A stretch of DNA of 64,000 bases from Bacteroides muris (ex Afrizal et al. 2022) (GCF_004793475.1 NZ_SRYZ01000008.1:51240-115239), one strand, 5' to 3'. Shown: positions 7,756 through 17,590, counted from the stretch's first letter. A program made the numbers and translations. The notes: generated from the letters alone by a model not told the origin.

Positions 7756-8095
7756 ATTCGGTACGCATTTTTTTTGTGAATTTCTTTAATACTTCTTCAA
7801 GAGAGTGGTCTATCAGTTGTTTCAACAATTTGTCGTCGACGTCACCGTCCAGAAGCACTTGGTTCCAGTATTTTTTGTTGAAGTGATAGGCACCTTCGAT
7901 GGCTGCATAGTGCTCTCGCAGTTCGAGTGCATACTCTGGATCGCATTTCAGACAAATCTTATTGGCACTTTCCAGGTCGATGAGTGCAAACATTTTACCC
8001 ATGACCTTCATTACGAGCGAGTATTCGTCGAACGGAAGGCATTCCATGACGGCCTTTTTGCTGAGGCAATATTCGCGGGCGGTTTCTATGTCCAT
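7739..8095 (-). CDS. MmcQ/YjbR family protein
   Basis: 118 residues. Family signs are the opening AREYCLSKKAVMECLPFDE, the central MFALIDLE, CDPEYALELREHY, and the end NKKYWNQVLLDGDV. Proteins of this fold (CyaY-like) are often called DNA-binding, but a precise role is not established. It overlaps birA and is transcribed with it. A second, diverged copy lies at 42235-42618. Confidence 0.88.
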   Translation of the reverse strand: MDIETAREYCLSKKAVMECLPFDEYSLVMKVMGKMFALIDLESANKICLKCDPEYALELREHYAAIEGAYHFNKKYWNQVLLDGDVDDKLLKQLIDHSLEEVLKKFTKKMRTEYEALP

Positions 8096-8156
8096 GATGG
8101 TATTTACGGTTTACAATTTATGATTTACGATTACAATAACTCTCATTTGTCAGTTA

Positions 8157-8522
8157 TCAAAACATGGGCGGATAGAAGGCATCCTTCATGTGCTCTATCC
8201 TGAATGCTCCCGGTTCGCCTACGGCTGTTATGATGTCGAAGCGAACGGGTACATCCAGGCAGAAGAGCTTGACATAGGCATCGGCCGCTACGACAATACG
8301 GCGTATTTTCTGCCAGTTCACGGCATCCTGCGGCTCGATGTAGTCCGTATTGCTACGGGTTTTTACTTCCACTATTATCAGTTCTTCGTCTTTGGCAGCC
8401 ACTATATCTAGCTCCAGGTGATTCTTTCGCCAATTACGGTCGCGTATGGTGTAACCGTTCTGTTCCAGATATTTGGCAGCGGCGTCTTCACCGGCTTTTC
8501 CGAGGACATTGTGGTTGGCCAT
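8157..8522 (-). CDS. YraN / UPF0102 family protein
   Basis: 121 residues. It has the restriction-endonuclease-like core of the family: GKAGEDAAAKYLEQNGY, then ELDIVAAKDEELIIVEVKTR (the D...E-x-K active-site arrangement) and VRFDIITAV. It starts with ATG sharing one base with the stop of the upstream peptidase gene (TAATG), so translation is coupled. Cellular role unknown; a nuclease linked to DNA processing has been suggested for the family. Confidence 0.9.
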   Translation of the reverse strand: MANHNVLGKAGEDAAAKYLEQNGYTIRDRNWRKNHLELDIVAAKDEELIIVEVKTRSNTDYIEPQDAVNWQKIRRIVVAADAYVKLFCLDVPVRFDIITAVGEPGAFRIEHMKDAFYPPMF

Positions 8523-10345
8523 TACTGTATTGCAATACCGGTTAGTGCGTTCTCGGCAGGCAATTCGCTTGTTTTTATCATGCCGTAGTGTCCTGGGCGT
8601 TGAACAGTGGGCAGGGCGAATGCTTTGCCGTTGGCGGGTGCCCGCATCAGGCTGCGTGTGCCAATCGGCTGTTCGCCGGTGATTTCACGGATGGCGCGTG
8701 CCAGTAGTGGTTCATCCGGATGCCCGAAGTGAAAGTAGGTGTTAAAGTAACCGTCGCCGTCGGCATCTGTCTCATCTAACTCAATGTCAGGCAGGAATCC
8801 GTTCTCGTACTCTCCGAATCCCTTGGCATTGTAGGTTTGGAAAGTGATTGGAACCACTTCGTAAGTATCTTTTTCCACGGTGATTTCTTTGGGTTCCATG
8901 CCCACGTTCTTTCCAGTGGTCCGTTTTCCGATGAGCACCACATCAATGCCAATACCCCTCAGTGCATTGATTACCAGTTCGCTGGCTGAAGCTGTGCCGC
9001 TACCCACCAGACAGTAGAGGCGGTTTAGGCCGAGGGCGGCTGCGGTGAGCGATGTTTTCAGGTTGGCATACCAGCCATAGGAAAAATTCTCTTCCAAGCG
9101 GGAATTGGAGTATTTTTTCATTCGCTCTTCATTGTATCTGTATTTGGCAAACACTTTGTCCCGGCAGTTGCTTCCGGCCAGACACGAAGCTATCAGGTTG
9201 GCCGTTGTAACATGTCCGCCGCCGTTGTAGCGTAGGTCGAGCACTAGGTCTTGTATGCCTTCGCGCTTGAATTCCTTAAATACGTCAAACAGTACATCGT
9301 CAAATCCGGCATCGAAGTTCTCATATACCAAGTAGCCTGTCTTATGTCCGTTGTTGCTCGTTATCACTTCGTGGTGCAGTATAGGATTCTTGTACATGGC
9401 ACGAGCAGAAAGTGCGCTCTCGCGGGTACACAGATTGCCGCTTTCATCGTATTTGAAGTTTCCGTTTTCGTCAGTTTCTATTTCGGTCAGAGTGGCAGCG
9501 ACGGAAGACTCCGGATACATCAGTTGCATGAACACCTGATTCATATTGCTTTTAGTTATATCTTTTCCATTCATCTTATAAAGGAAAGCACCACGATTTA
9601 TTCCGTTCTCGGAAGCTGGTGAATCCGGATAGATTCCTTGCGGGCAGAGGACTATTTGTGTATTACTTATTTCTACGGCTATCATTCCGGTGAATCCGAA
9701 ACTGTATTCCAGCTCTCTTTCTATTTGGGTTGCGGCGCGTGTGGTGCCGATTGTCTTTTTCTTTACAATATACGAGAAGAGGTGGTAGTTGCCATTTCCG
9801 TCAGCTTTCTTGTCCAAGGTGTTGGTGGTCATACCATATAGGTTATTATAGAAAAAGTCTTCATATCCCTGACTGAAATTTTTCTTCAAGCTCTTGTATT
9901 CCTCGTTCCACAAGTACATTTCATCTAGGTATTTGTTCACTTCTCGGTTCACTATCGCATCTCCGGTATCTTCGGGAAGGCTACCGGCCTTTTGTGTCAC
10001 TTTGAAACTGCTTGGTCGGCTTCCTTCCGCATTGACAGTAATGGTAGCTGTTCGGTCCTTGGTTGTTGCTCCGTTTGCCGATACCATGAAACTGTGGGAA
10101 CCTTTGTTGCCCGATGTTTGGGACAATTTGCACCAATCCGCACCGCCTGCTACAGTGGCCACCCACTTGCCGTATGTGGTAAAGCGTATGGTTAAATCCT
10201 TTTCTGTACTGATTGTTAACACTTCTCCTTCTTTCCAACTTTGGTTGGCAATGCCGGATGGTCGGTCTTCCTTGTCATCGTTGCATGATGTTGTTATCAT
10301 GACTATTGCCAGAAGGAAGAAAGCAAGATAATTGATTCGGTTCAT
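8522..10345 (-). CDS. S41 family peptidase lipoprotein with BACON domain
   Basis: 607 residues. The lipoprotein signal ends at Cys21 (MITTSCNDD). A BACON-like beta domain spans about 36-120 (GADWCKLSQTSG, ITVNAEG...FKVTQKAG). It is followed by a PDZ-like region at about 215-290 and an S41 (C-terminal-processing protease) core with GTASASEL at 450-456 and the likely catalytic Lys479 in TTGKNVG. LDLRYNGGG at 369-377 is also typical. It probably sits in the outer membrane facing the periplasm or surface and cuts peptides. It is the first gene of the yraN-yjbR-birA run on this strand. Confidence 0.9.
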   Translation of the reverse strand: MNRINYLAFFLLAIVMITTSCNDDKEDRPSGIANQSWKEGEVLTISTEKDLTIRFTTYGKWVATVAGGADWCKLSQTSGNKGSHSFMVSANGATTKDRTATITVNAEGSRPSSFKVTQKAGSLPEDTGDAIVNREVNKYLDEMYLWNEEYKSLKKNFSQGYEDFFYNNLYGMTTNTLDKKADGNGNYHLFSYIVKKKTIGTTRAATQIERELEYSFGFTGMIAVEISNTQIVLCPQGIYPDSPASENGINRGAFLYKMNGKDITKSNMNQVFMQLMYPESSVAATLTEIETDENGNFKYDESGNLCTRESALSARAMYKNPILHHEVITSNNGHKTGYLVYENFDAGFDDVLFDVFKEFKREGIQDLVLDLRYNGGGHVTTANLIASCLAGSNCRDKVFAKYRYNEERMKKYSNSRLEENFSYGWYANLKTSLTAAALGLNRLYCLVGSGTASASELVINALRGIGIDVVLIGKRTTGKNVGMEPKEITVEKDTYEVVPITFQTYNAKGFGEYENGFLPDIELDETDADGDGYFNTYFHFGHPDEPLLARAIREITGEQPIGTRSLMRAPANGKAFALPTVQRPGHYGMIKTSELPAENALTGIAIQ

Positions 10346-10603
10346 ATTGATGCATTTTTTAAACGTCTCAAAAGTACTTTTTTAATTGATTCGGCAGAAG
10401 AGTTTTGGGGATATTCTTTTCATCTGGTCTTCAAAAACTCCTTTTTTGTCGTCTTGCAGTTTCCTTTTCCTTTCAACCTCTTTCATAGACTTTCTTTTTT
10501 ATGGATTCGATGCCTCTTCGTTTTAGGTTTGATGTCTGTTTGACAAATGTCGCTATTGCCGGGCAGATGTCCTCTGCTTTGGAAAGAAAAATACATTGAT
10601 TCG

Positions 10604-10634
10604 TTTTGTTTTTACAGAAGTAAAAGTAATTTTG
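10604..10634 (+). promoter_or_regulatory. Bacteroides-type promoter before the 77-residue protein
   Basis: TTTTG at 10604-10608 and TAATTTTG at 10627-10634 match TTTG-N19-TAnnTTTG with an 18-19-nt spacer. The expected start of transcription falls about 3 nt before the ATG at 10643, which would make a nearly leaderless mRNA. Confidence 0.55.
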
Positions 10635-10642
10635 CAGGAAAT

Positions 10643-10876
10643 ATGAGAAAGAGAGATAAAACGTGTGCGAAAGCAACGCCCGAAGAACCAAGACGCGAGC
10701 AGCGCATGGTATGCCTGATGAGCGAGGAAGAACTGCGGATTGTAGACCGTTATCTGGATAAATACAAGATAACGAACAAGTCGCGCTGGCTGCGGGAGAC
10801 TATTCTCATGTTTATCCATAAGAATATGGAAGAAGATTATCCTACTTTGTTCGGTGAGCACGATATGAGGAGGTGA
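10643..10876 (+). CDS. Small basic conserved protein, possible ribbon-helix-helix
   Basis: 77 residues, starting MRKRDKTCAKATPEEPRREQ. The middle MSEEELRIVDRYLDKYKITN followed by KSRWLRETILMFIHKN has the strand-helix-helix look of ribbon-helix-helix DNA-binding proteins. I chose the ATG at 10643 because the promoter box ends at 10634, inside the longer open frame that begins at 10547. It lies 27 nt before tadA on the same strand. Function not known. Confidence 0.7.
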   Translation: MRKRDKTCAKATPEEPRREQRMVCLMSEEELRIVDRYLDKYKITNKSRWLRETILMFIHKNMEEDYPTLFGEHDMRR

Positions 10877-10903
10877 AAATTAAGAATTAAAAATTGAAAC
10901 GGA

Positions 10904-11344
10904 GTGGCGTTGGACGATAGCTATTATATGAAACAGGCGCTTTTGGAGGCGCATAAGGCAGGTGAACGGGGAGAAGTTCCCGTAGGTGCGGTTGTGGTTT
11001 GTAGGGACCGTATCATAGCCCGTGCCCATAATCTGACAGAGACCTTGACAGATGTCACCGCCCATGCCGAGATGCAGGCCATTACCGCTGCCGCCGCAAC
11101 CCTTGGTGGCAAATATCTGAATGAATGTACTCTCTATGTCACAGTGGAACCTTGCGTGATGTGTGCCGGTGCCATTGCTTGGGCACAGATGGGGCGCCTG
11201 GTGTTTGGCGCCGAAGATGAGAAAAGAGGGTATCAGCGCTATGCCTCGCAGGCATTGCATCCCAAAACAGAAGTAGTAAAAGGAATCCTGGCAGATGAAT
11301 GTGCCGTCCTAATGAAGGAGTTCTTTGCCGCCAGGCGCAAATAA
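10904..11344 (+). CDS. tadA: tRNA-specific adenosine deaminase
   Basis: 146 residues. It converts adenosine 34 to inosine in tRNA-Arg(ACG). The zinc deaminase motifs are complete: HAEMQAI (His ligand and catalytic Glu) and PCVMCAGAI (two Cys ligands). The frame opens with GTG at 10904 next to GGAG; TTG at 10910 (LDDSYYMKQ) or ATG at 10928 are alternatives. Homologues usually start one or two residues before the LDDSYY region, so an early start is likely. Confidence 0.93.
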   Translation: MALDDSYYMKQALLEAHKAGERGEVPVGAVVVCRDRIIARAHNLTETLTDVTAHAEMQAITAAAATLGGKYLNECTLYVTVEPCVMCAGAIAWAQMGRLVFGAEDEKRGYQRYASQALHPKTEVVKGILADECAVLMKEFFAARRK

Positions 11345-11361
11345 TCCTTTATCCTTAATTC

Positions 11362-11661
11362 CTACTCTTTAATTTCTTCAAAATCCACATATTCTCCTTC
11401 GTCTTTGGAGAACAGTTTCTTGTGGCGGGGACGTATTTCACCCTCTTCGGCTTGTGCCTCCTCAGGCGATTGTTTATTATCATTGTAGGAATACCCTCCC
11501 GGCTGGTAATTACCATTTCCTTTTTGGTAGGGACCGGAGTTGGAGGAAGTACGGCGTCCACCCAATCCGAATATGGTTCGGATGACACTACCGATAATGC
11601 TAAGACCAATGAGCAGAATGGCAATTATGATGATAAATAAAAATCCTAAAATATGAAACAT
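11362..11661 (-). CDS. DUF4834-type small membrane protein
   Basis: 99 residues. One long N-terminal membrane segment (FLFIIIIAILLIGLSIIGSV) is followed by a Gly/Ser/Asn-rich linker and an acidic end (EGEYVDFEEIKE). This layout matches a Bacteroidota family of small inner-membrane proteins (DUF4834). It is convergent with tadA, with only 17 nt between the two stops, and lies about 65 nt downstream of pssA. Function unknown. Confidence 0.75.
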   Translation of the reverse strand: MFHILGFLFIIIIAILLIGLSIIGSVIRTIFGLGGRRTSSNSGPYQKGNGNYQPGGYSYNDNKQSPEEAQAEEGEIRPRHKKLFSKDEGEYVDFEEIKE

Positions 11662-11728
11662 GGGCTAATGTCTTTTTATGTGTTCGTTTTCTGCGAACTT
11701 CAATACAACAATTGTGCCGGAAAAATGT

Positions 11729-12436
11729 TTATTTACTTTTCCTTGTAATAAGCGAAAGTAGTATATACCACACGATAATTGCAGCAAAGCTGCAGATTCC
11801 CAAGAAGATAAGGAACGGAATGCAGACAAGTAGGAAAATGAAGCTTGTTTTATTGTCCTTCCATGACAGATTCTTGAATTTGAGTGAGAACATTGGAATC
11901 TCCGATACAAGCAACCATGAGAAAAGGCAGACCAGCAGCAACAGATAAACCGGATGGAAGCTGTTGCTCACCAAACAGTCGTGAGCGCCCGTCACCAATG
12001 AAGCCCAGAACAAGGCATTTGCCGGGACGGGAAGTCCTACGAAAGAGCTTGTCTGGCGGGTGTCATTGTTGAATTTGGCAAGCCGTAGTGCAGAGAACAC
12101 GGACAAAAGAAATGCGAGATAGGGGAAAACGTCGGCCATGCTTTCCATTGTGCTTGGATAGTTCATTTCCTTGAACAAGGAAAATACAATCAGGGAAGGG
12201 GCCACTCCGAAACTGACATCATCTGCCAGAGAATCCAAATCCTTGCCGATAATGGAATGTGCGTCCAGTGCACGTGCCATCATGCCGTCGAAGAAATCGA
12301 ATACGGCACTGAAGATAATGAAAGCGAGTGCCCATTCATATTTGGCTTCGGATGCCATGACACAGGCAATGCACCCGGAGAATAGGTTCAGGCAGGTCAG
12401 AATATTTGGAATATGGCGGGTAATGCAGTTTGCCAT
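11729..12436 (-). CDS. pssA: CDP-diacylglycerol--serine O-phosphatidyltransferase
   Basis: 235 residues, an integral membrane enzyme making phosphatidylserine from CDP-diacylglycerol and serine. The CDP-alcohol phosphotransferase signature is complete at about residues 47-72 (DFFDGMMAR, then G...D...D in GKDLDSLAD). Several membrane helices follow. It lies 13 nt after psd, so the two steps of phosphatidylethanolamine synthesis are in one operon. Confidence 0.95.
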   Translation of the reverse strand: MANCITRHIPNILTCLNLFSGCIACVMASEAKYEWALAFIIFSAVFDFFDGMMARALDAHSIIGKDLDSLADDVSFGVAPSLIVFSLFKEMNYPSTMESMADVFPYLAFLLSVFSALRLAKFNNDTRQTSSFVGLPVPANALFWASLVTGAHDCLVSNSFHPVYLLLLVCLFSWLLVSEIPMFSLKFKNLSWKDNKTSFIFLLVCIPFLIFLGICSFAAIIVWYILLSLITRKSK

Positions 12437-12449
12437 TGTTGTTCTTTTA

Positions 12450-13136
12450 TTATTTAAGTTTGGCTATCACAGTCTGATTACCGGTAGTCTGTTGTCCTAG
12501 TTTAACGAATACTTCGGTGCCCAACGGCAGAAAGACGTCCACGCGGGAACCGAATTTGATGAAACCCATATGCTCGTCGATATAGCATTCCTCGCCCGGT
12601 TCGGCATAGGTTACGATACGGCGCGCCATGGCTCCGGCTATCTGTCGTGCCATAATTTCCACGCCTTCCGGAGTTTCTATTACTACAGTGGAACACTCGT
12701 TGTCGGTGCTGGCTTTGGGCAGCCAGGCTTTCATGAACTTTCCGTTTTTGTGCCACACTTTCTTTACCGTACCGTCTACCGGATACCAGTTGGCGTGTAC
12801 ATTGACCAGGCTCATGAATATAGATACCATGATACGGCGGTCGTGGAAGTATTCGTTTTCTTCTACTTCTTCCACCACTACGATTTTACCGTCGGCAGGA
12901 GCTATCACGACTTTCTCTGTTTCCTGTCCGAACAAACGGATGGGACAGCGGAAGAAGTTCACTAGTATGCCATATACAATGAGGCTAATGACCGCTACTA
13001 CGTAAAAAGGAACTTTGCATTCCAATCCGAAGTAAAGGGCAGTGTTGACAGTCAGAATCAGAGCCAAGCTGCCTGCTAATGTATGTGTTCCTTCACGGTG
13101 TATACGTATCTTTTTTAATCTTTTTAATCGACTCAT
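12450..13136 (-). CDS. psd: Phosphatidylserine decarboxylase proenzyme
   Basis: 228 residues, the short (archaeal-type) form. It converts phosphatidylserine to phosphatidylethanolamine. The N-terminal membrane segments ([16 protein letters not shown]) are followed by PADGKIV and the self-cleavage region IKFGSRVD near residue 195, where the Ser becomes the pyruvoyl group. It is the first gene of the psd-pssA pair, and its promoter lies at 13174-13204. Confidence 0.95.
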   Translation of the reverse strand: MSRLKRLKKIRIHREGTHTLAGSLALILTVNTALYFGLECKVPFYVVAVISLIVYGILVNFFRCPIRLFGQETEKVVIAPADGKIVVVEEVEENEYFHDRRIMVSIFMSLVNVHANWYPVDGTVKKVWHKNGKFMKAWLPKASTDNECSTVVIETPEGVEIMARQIAGAMARRIVTYAEPGEECYIDEHMGFIKFGSRVDVFLPLGTEVFVKLGQQTTGNQTVIAKLK

Positions 13137-13173
13137 GTATATAGTATTTGCTATTTTAGATAGAAATTATTTG

Positions 13174-13204
13174 CAAAAATAGGCTTATTTTGAAAATCTA
13201 ACAA
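13174..13204 (-). promoter_or_regulatory. Promoter of psd-pssA
   Basis: TATTTTTG (13174-13181, minus strand) matches the -7 box, with CTTG about 20 nt upstream as a near -33 box. The expected transcript start is about 35 nt before the psd ATG. Confidence 0.5.
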
Positions 13205-13252
13205 GGATTTGGAGAGAGAAATGTGCGTGTTGATAACTTTTTGGGAAATATT

Positions 13253-13283
13253 TTTGTTAGCTGTGATAGAGGTTGTAATTTTA
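13253..13283 (+). promoter_or_regulatory. Promoter of dnaE
   Basis: TTTG (13253-13256), a 19-nt spacer and TAATTTTA (13276-13283), one base off TAnnTTTG. It ends 24 nt before the dnaE ATG. Confidence 0.5.
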
Positions 13284-13307
13284 GGCTCTCAATAGATAAG
13301 GATATAT

Positions 13308-16300
13308 ATGCAAGATTTTGTTCATTTACATGTCCATACCCAATACTCTCTTCTGGATGGTCAGGCAAGTGTCAGCAGGCTGGTTGACAAGGCTATGAGG
13401 GATGGTATGAAAGGCATTGCCGTGACCGACCATGGAAATATGTTCGGTATCAAGGAGTTCACCAACTATGTCAACAAGAAGAACAGCGGGCCGAAGGGGG
13501 AGATAAAGGACCTCAAGAAAAGGATTGCCGGTATTGAAAGTGGTGAGATAGAGTGTGAAGACAAGGAAGCGGAGATTGCCGATTGCCGTACCAAGATGGC
13601 AGAAGCGGAAAGCAAGTTGTTCAAGCCGATTGTGGGCTGTGAAATGTATGTGGCCCGCCGAACCATGGATAAGAAGGAGGGGAAGCCGGACCAGAGTGGT
13701 TATCACCTGATTGTGCTGGCAAAGAATGAGAAGGGGTATCACAATCTGATAAAACTTGTATCGCATGCTTGGACAAGGGGATACTATATGCGTCCGCGTA
13801 CAGATCGCAGTGAACTGGAAAAGTATCATGAAGGGCTGATTGTCTGCTCGGCTTGTATCGGTGGCGAGGTTCCTAAGAAGATTATCAATGACCAGCTGGA
13901 AGAGGCGGAAGAAGCTGTACGCTGGTATAAGAATCTGTTTGGCGATGATTATTATCTGGAACTTCAGCGCCATAAAGCCACTGTTCCCCGTGCCAATCAC
14001 GAAGCTTATCCGCTTCAGCAGAAGGCGAATGCCAAGTTGTTGGAGTTTGCCCGGAAATATGACATTAAGGTTATCTGTTCCAATGACGTCCACTTTGTGG
14101 ATGAAGAGAATGCGGAAGCGCACGATCGCCTGATTTGTCTGAGTACGGGTAAGGATCTGGATGACCCTACCCGAATGCTCTATACTAAGCAGGAATGGAT
14201 GAAGACAAAGGCTGAAATGAACGCCTTGTTTGAAGATGTGCCCGAAGCCTTGTCCAATACCTTGGAGATTTTGGACAAGGTGGAGTATTATTCTATCGAC
14301 CATGCTCCTATTATGCCTACGTTTGCTATTCCTGAAGATTTCGGGACGGAAGAAGGCTATCGTCAGAAGTATACCGAAAAGGACTTGTTTGATGAGTTCA
14401 CTCAGGATGAGAACGGCAAGGTGGTGCTGGATGAGGATGCTGCCAATGCCAAGATAAAGCGTCTGGGGGGGTACGACAAACTGTACCGTATCAAGCTGGA
14501 AGCCGACTATCTGGCAAAGTTGGCATTCGACGGTGCCAAGAAGTTGTACGGTGACCCCTTGTCCGACGAGGTGAAGGAACGTCTGGTCTTTGAGCTGTAC
14601 ATCATGAAGACGATGGGTTTCCCGGGATACTTCTTGATTGTGCAGGACTTTATCAATGCCGCCCGTACACAGCTGGGAGTCTCGGTGGGACCGGGACGTG
14701 GTTCGGCTGCCGGTTCGGCGGTGGCCTATTGCTTGGGCATCACGAAAATAGACCCGATTCAATACGACCTTCTGTTCGAGCGTTTCTTGAATCCCGACCG
14801 TATCTCTTTGCCTGATATCGATGTGGACTTCGATGATGACGGGCGTGGAGAAGTGCTCCGCTGGGTGACGGATAAGTACGGGCAAGAGAAGGTGGCGCAC
14901 ATCATTACATACGGCACGATGGCGACCAAGATGGCCATCAAGGATGTGGCACGCGTACAGAAACTGCCTTTGAGCGAATCAGACCGTCTGTGCAAGCTTG
15001 TGCCGGATAAGATTCCCGACAAGAAACTCAATTTGCCCAATGCCATTGCCTACGTGCCCGAATTGCAGGCTGCGGAGGCTTCGCCCGATCCACTGGTGCG
15101 CGATACGATGAAATATGCCAAGATGCTGGAAGGTAATGTACGCGGTACGGGTGTGCATGCCTGCGGTACTATTATTTGCCGTGACGACATCACGGATTGG
15201 GTACCTGTCAGCACGGCGGATGATAAGGAGACGGGCGAGAAGATGCTCGTAACCCAATACGAAGGTTCCGTCATCGAAGATACGGGACTTATCAAGATGG
15301 ACTTCCTCGGACTGAAAACCTTGTCCATCATTAAGGAAGCCGTTGCCAATGTACGTCTGCACCGCGGCTTGGAACTCGACATCGACAAGATATCCATTTC
15401 CGACCCTGCTACCTATAAACTCTATTGCGACGGCCGTACCATCGGTACGTTTCAGTTTGAATCGGCTGGCATGCAGAAGTATCTGCGCGAGTTGCAACCG
15501 AGCACTTTCGAGGATTTGATTGCCATGAACGCCCTCTACCGTCCGGGGCCTATGGATTATATCCCCGACTTCATCGACCGTAAGTGGGGACGCAAGCCCA
15601 TCGAGTATGACATCCCCATCATGGAGAAGTATCTGAAGGATACCTACGGCATTACGGTCTACCAGGAGCAGGTCATGCTTCTGTCGCGTTTGCTGGCGGA
15701 CTTCACCCGTGGTGAGTCCGATGCCTTGCGTAAGGCGATGGGTAAGAAACTGCGTGACAAGCTGGACCACATGAAGCCGAAATTCATTTCGGGTGGACAA
15801 AAGAACGGCCACGACCCGAAAGTGCTTGAGAAAATCTGGGCCGACTGGGAAAAGTTTGCGTCCTATGCCTTCAACAAGTCACATGCCACTTGCTATTCGT
15901 GGGTGGCCTATCAGACGGCTTTCCTCAAGGCCAACTATCCGGCCGAATACATGGCGGCGGTCATGAGCCGAAGTTTGGCGAATATTACCGATATAACCAA
16001 GCTGATGGACGAATGCAAGGCAATGGGCATCAATACATTGGGACCGGATGTGAATGAAAGTAACCTGAAGTTCACCGTGAACAAGGAAGGCAATATCCGT
16101 TTTGGCCTTGGTGCGGTGAAAGGGGTAGGCGAGGGTGCTGTGCAGAGCATTATGGAGGAACGCGAAAAGAATGGTCCTTTCAAAGGGATATTTGATTTTG
16201 TGCAGCGTGTCAATCTGACAGCCTGCAACAAGAAGAATCTGGAATGCCTTGCCTTGGCGGGCGGGTTCGACGGCTTCCCTGAGTTGAAGCGAGAGCAGTT

Positions 16301-17105
16301 TTTTGCCGTAAACTCCAAGAACGAGGTCTTCCTCGAAACCTTGGTGCGTTATGGTAACCGTTACCAAGCTGACAAGGCAGCGGCTGTAAATTCCCTATTT
16401 GGTGGTGAGAATGTGGTGGATATCGCCACTCCGGAGATACCGGTAGCGGAACGTTGGAGTGACCTCGACCGTTTGAATCGGGAGCGTGATTTGGTAGGTA
16501 TCTATCTATCCGCACATCCGTTGGATGAATATTCTGTGGTTCTGGAGCATGTTTGCAACACTCACATGGCAGAGCTGGAAGATAAGACGGTGCTTGTGGG
16601 ACGCGAAATAACAATGGGTGGCATCGTGACTGCCGTGCGTCGCGGTATCAGCAAGAACGGCAATCCTTACGGCATAGCCAAGATTGAAGACTATTCCGGT
16701 TCGGCAGAACTTCCTTTCTTCGGAAATGATTGGGTGACTTATCAGGGGTATCTGGGCGAGCGTACCTTCTTATTCATCAAAGCCCGTTGCCAGCCTAAGC
16801 AATGGCGGCAGGATGAACTGGAACTGAAGATAACCTCCATGGAATTGTTGCCTGACGTCAAGGAAAAACTGATCGAGAAGATAACTATTCTCATTCCGTT
16901 GAGTGTACTGAATAAGGCTTTGATAACTGAACTGGCAGAACTGACCAAGGAACGTCCGGGTAGCACGGAGCTTTATTTCAAAGTCAGAGATGAGGATAGT
17001 AAGATGACGGTCGATTTGATTTCCCGTCCCGTGAAGCTTTCCGTGGGGCGTGAACTAATTACTTATTTAAAAGAACGTCCGGACCTTGAGTTCAGGATTA
17101 ATTAG
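13308..17105 (+). CDS. dnaE: DNA polymerase III subunit alpha
   Basis: 1265 residues, the replicative polymerase of the DnaE type. The N-terminal PHP domain begins FVHLHVHTQYSLLDG. The C-family polymerase core has GPGRGSAAGS and the catalytic aspartates in PDIDVDFDDDGR (about residues 500-511), then GTGVHACG, ALYRPGPMDYIP and the helix-hairpin-helix region. An OB-fold is near 1080-1150 (VGREITMGGIVTAVRRG). Length is usual for Bacteroidota. It stands alone, with trxA 166 nt downstream under its own promoter. Confidence 0.98.
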   Translation: MQDFVHLHVHTQYSLLDGQASVSRLVDKAMRDGMKGIAVTDHGNMFGIKEFTNYVNKKNSGPKGEIKDLKKRIAGIESGEIECEDKEAEIADCRTKMAEAESKLFKPIVGCEMYVARRTMDKKEGKPDQSGYHLIVLAKNEKGYHNLIKLVSHAWTRGYYMRPRTDRSELEKYHEGLIVCSACIGGEVPKKIINDQLEEAEEAVRWYKNLFGDDYYLELQRHKATVPRANHEAYPLQQKANAKLLEFARKYDIKVICSNDVHFVDEENAEAHDRLICLSTGKDLDDPTRMLYTKQEWMKTKAEMNALFEDVPEALSNTLEILDKVEYYSIDHAPIMPTFAIPEDFGTEEGYRQKYTEKDLFDEFTQDENGKVVLDEDAANAKIKRLGGYDKLYRIKLEADYLAKLAFDGAKKLYGDPLSDEVKERLVFELYIMKTMGFPGYFLIVQDFINAARTQLGVSVGPGRGSAAGSAVAYCLGITKIDPIQYDLLFERFLNPDRISLPDIDVDFDDDGRGEVLRWVTDKYGQEKVAHIITYGTMATKMAIKDVARVQKLPLSESDRLCKLVPDKIPDKKLNLPNAIAYVPELQAAEASPDPLVRDTMKYAKMLEGNVRGTGVHACGTIICRDDITDWVPVSTADDKETGEKMLVTQYEGSVIEDTGLIKMDFLGLKTLSIIKEAVANVRLHRGLELDIDKISISDPATYKLYCDGRTIGTFQFESAGMQKYLRELQPSTFEDLIAMNALYRPGPMDYIPDFIDRKWGRKPIEYDIPIMEKYLKDTYGITVYQEQVMLLSRLLADFTRGESDALRKAMGKKLRDKLDHMKPKFISGGQKNGHDPKVLEKIWADWEKFASYAFNKSHATCYSWVAYQTAFLKANYPAEYMAAVMSRSLANITDITKLMDECKAMGINTLGPDVNESNLKFTVNKEGNIRFGLGAVKGVGEGAVQSIMEEREKNGPFKGIFDFVQRVNLTACNKKNLECLALAGGFDGFPELKREQFFAVNSKNEVFLETLVRYGNRYQADKAAAVNSLFGGENVVDIATPEIPVAERWSDLDRLNRERDLVGIYLSAHPLDEYSVVLEHVCNTHMAELEDKTVLVGREITMGGIVTAVRRGISKNGNPYGIAKIEDYSGSAELPFFGNDWVTYQGYLGERTFLFIKARCQPKQWRQDELELKITSMELLPDVKEKLIEKITILIPLSVLNKALITELAELTKERPGSTELYFKVRDEDSKMTVDLISRPVKLSVGRELITYLKERPDLEFRIN

Positions 17106-17148
17106 TTTTCTTGGTTAGAAAACGAAGATAGGCTGCACCTCAGCATAA

Positions 17149-17172
17149 AAAATGAACAAGTTCATTTTGTTT
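17149..17172 (+). terminator. Likely terminator of dnaE
   Basis: AAAATGAAC and GTTCATTTT (17149-17157, 17160-17168) form a tight hairpin followed by GTTTT. It overlaps the -33 box of the trxA promoter (17166-17169), so the two signals share bases. Confidence 0.45.
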
Positions 17173-17196
17173 TGCATTCAGTTTGCACTATCTTTG
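17166..17196 (+). promoter_or_regulatory. Promoter of trxA
   Basis: TTTG (17166-17169), 19 nt, then TATCTTTG (17189-17196): a full match to the Bacteroides consensus. The expected 5' leader before the trxA ATG is about 70 nt. Confidence 0.7.
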
Positions 17197-17271
17197 TTTC
17201 GGAAGCGAAGACTGATAAAATGCAATTGACAGAAAATTAATAATTATAGTTGACATTTAATATTAAAAGAA

Positions 17272-17586
17272 ATGGCTTTAGAAATTACAGACAACAATTT
17301 TCAAGAAATCTTGGCAGAGGGAAAACCAGTAGTTATGGATTTCTGGGCGCCTTGGTGCGGCCCTTGTAAGATGGTGGGACCAATCATCGATGAATTGGCT
17401 ACTGAATATGAAGGAAAAGTGATTATTGGCAAATGCGACGTGGATGAGAACGGTGACGTAGCTGCCGAATATGGTATACGCAACATCCCTACAGTCTTGT
17501 TCTTCAAGAATGGAGAACTGGTGGATAAGCAGGTAGGTTCGGCTCCGAAATCTGCTTACGTGGCCAAGATAGAAGCGATATTATAA
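17272..17586 (+). CDS. trxA: Thioredoxin
   Basis: 104 residues, a single thioredoxin domain without signal peptide. It is a cytoplasmic disulfide reductase with the active site WCGPCK near residues 28-33 and the cis-Pro in NIPTVLFF. Other family marks are VMDFWAPWCGPC and KCDVDEN. It has its own promoter after dnaE. A 21-nt imperfect inverted repeat (17591-17611 and 17644-17664) follows the stop. Confidence 0.97.
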   Translation: MALEITDNNFQEILAEGKPVVMDFWAPWCGPCKMVGPIIDELATEYEGKVIIGKCDVDENGDVAAEYGIRNIPTVLFFKNGELVDKQVGSAPKSAYVAKIEAIL

Positions 17587-17590
17587 GGTA

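Noticed and set aside
10473..10691. 72-codon minus-strand frame
   Set aside because: Overlaps the promoter and start of the better supported 77-residue gene on the plus strand.
13326..14900. 524-codon minus-strand frame
   Set aside because: Antisense shadow of dnaE; no motif.
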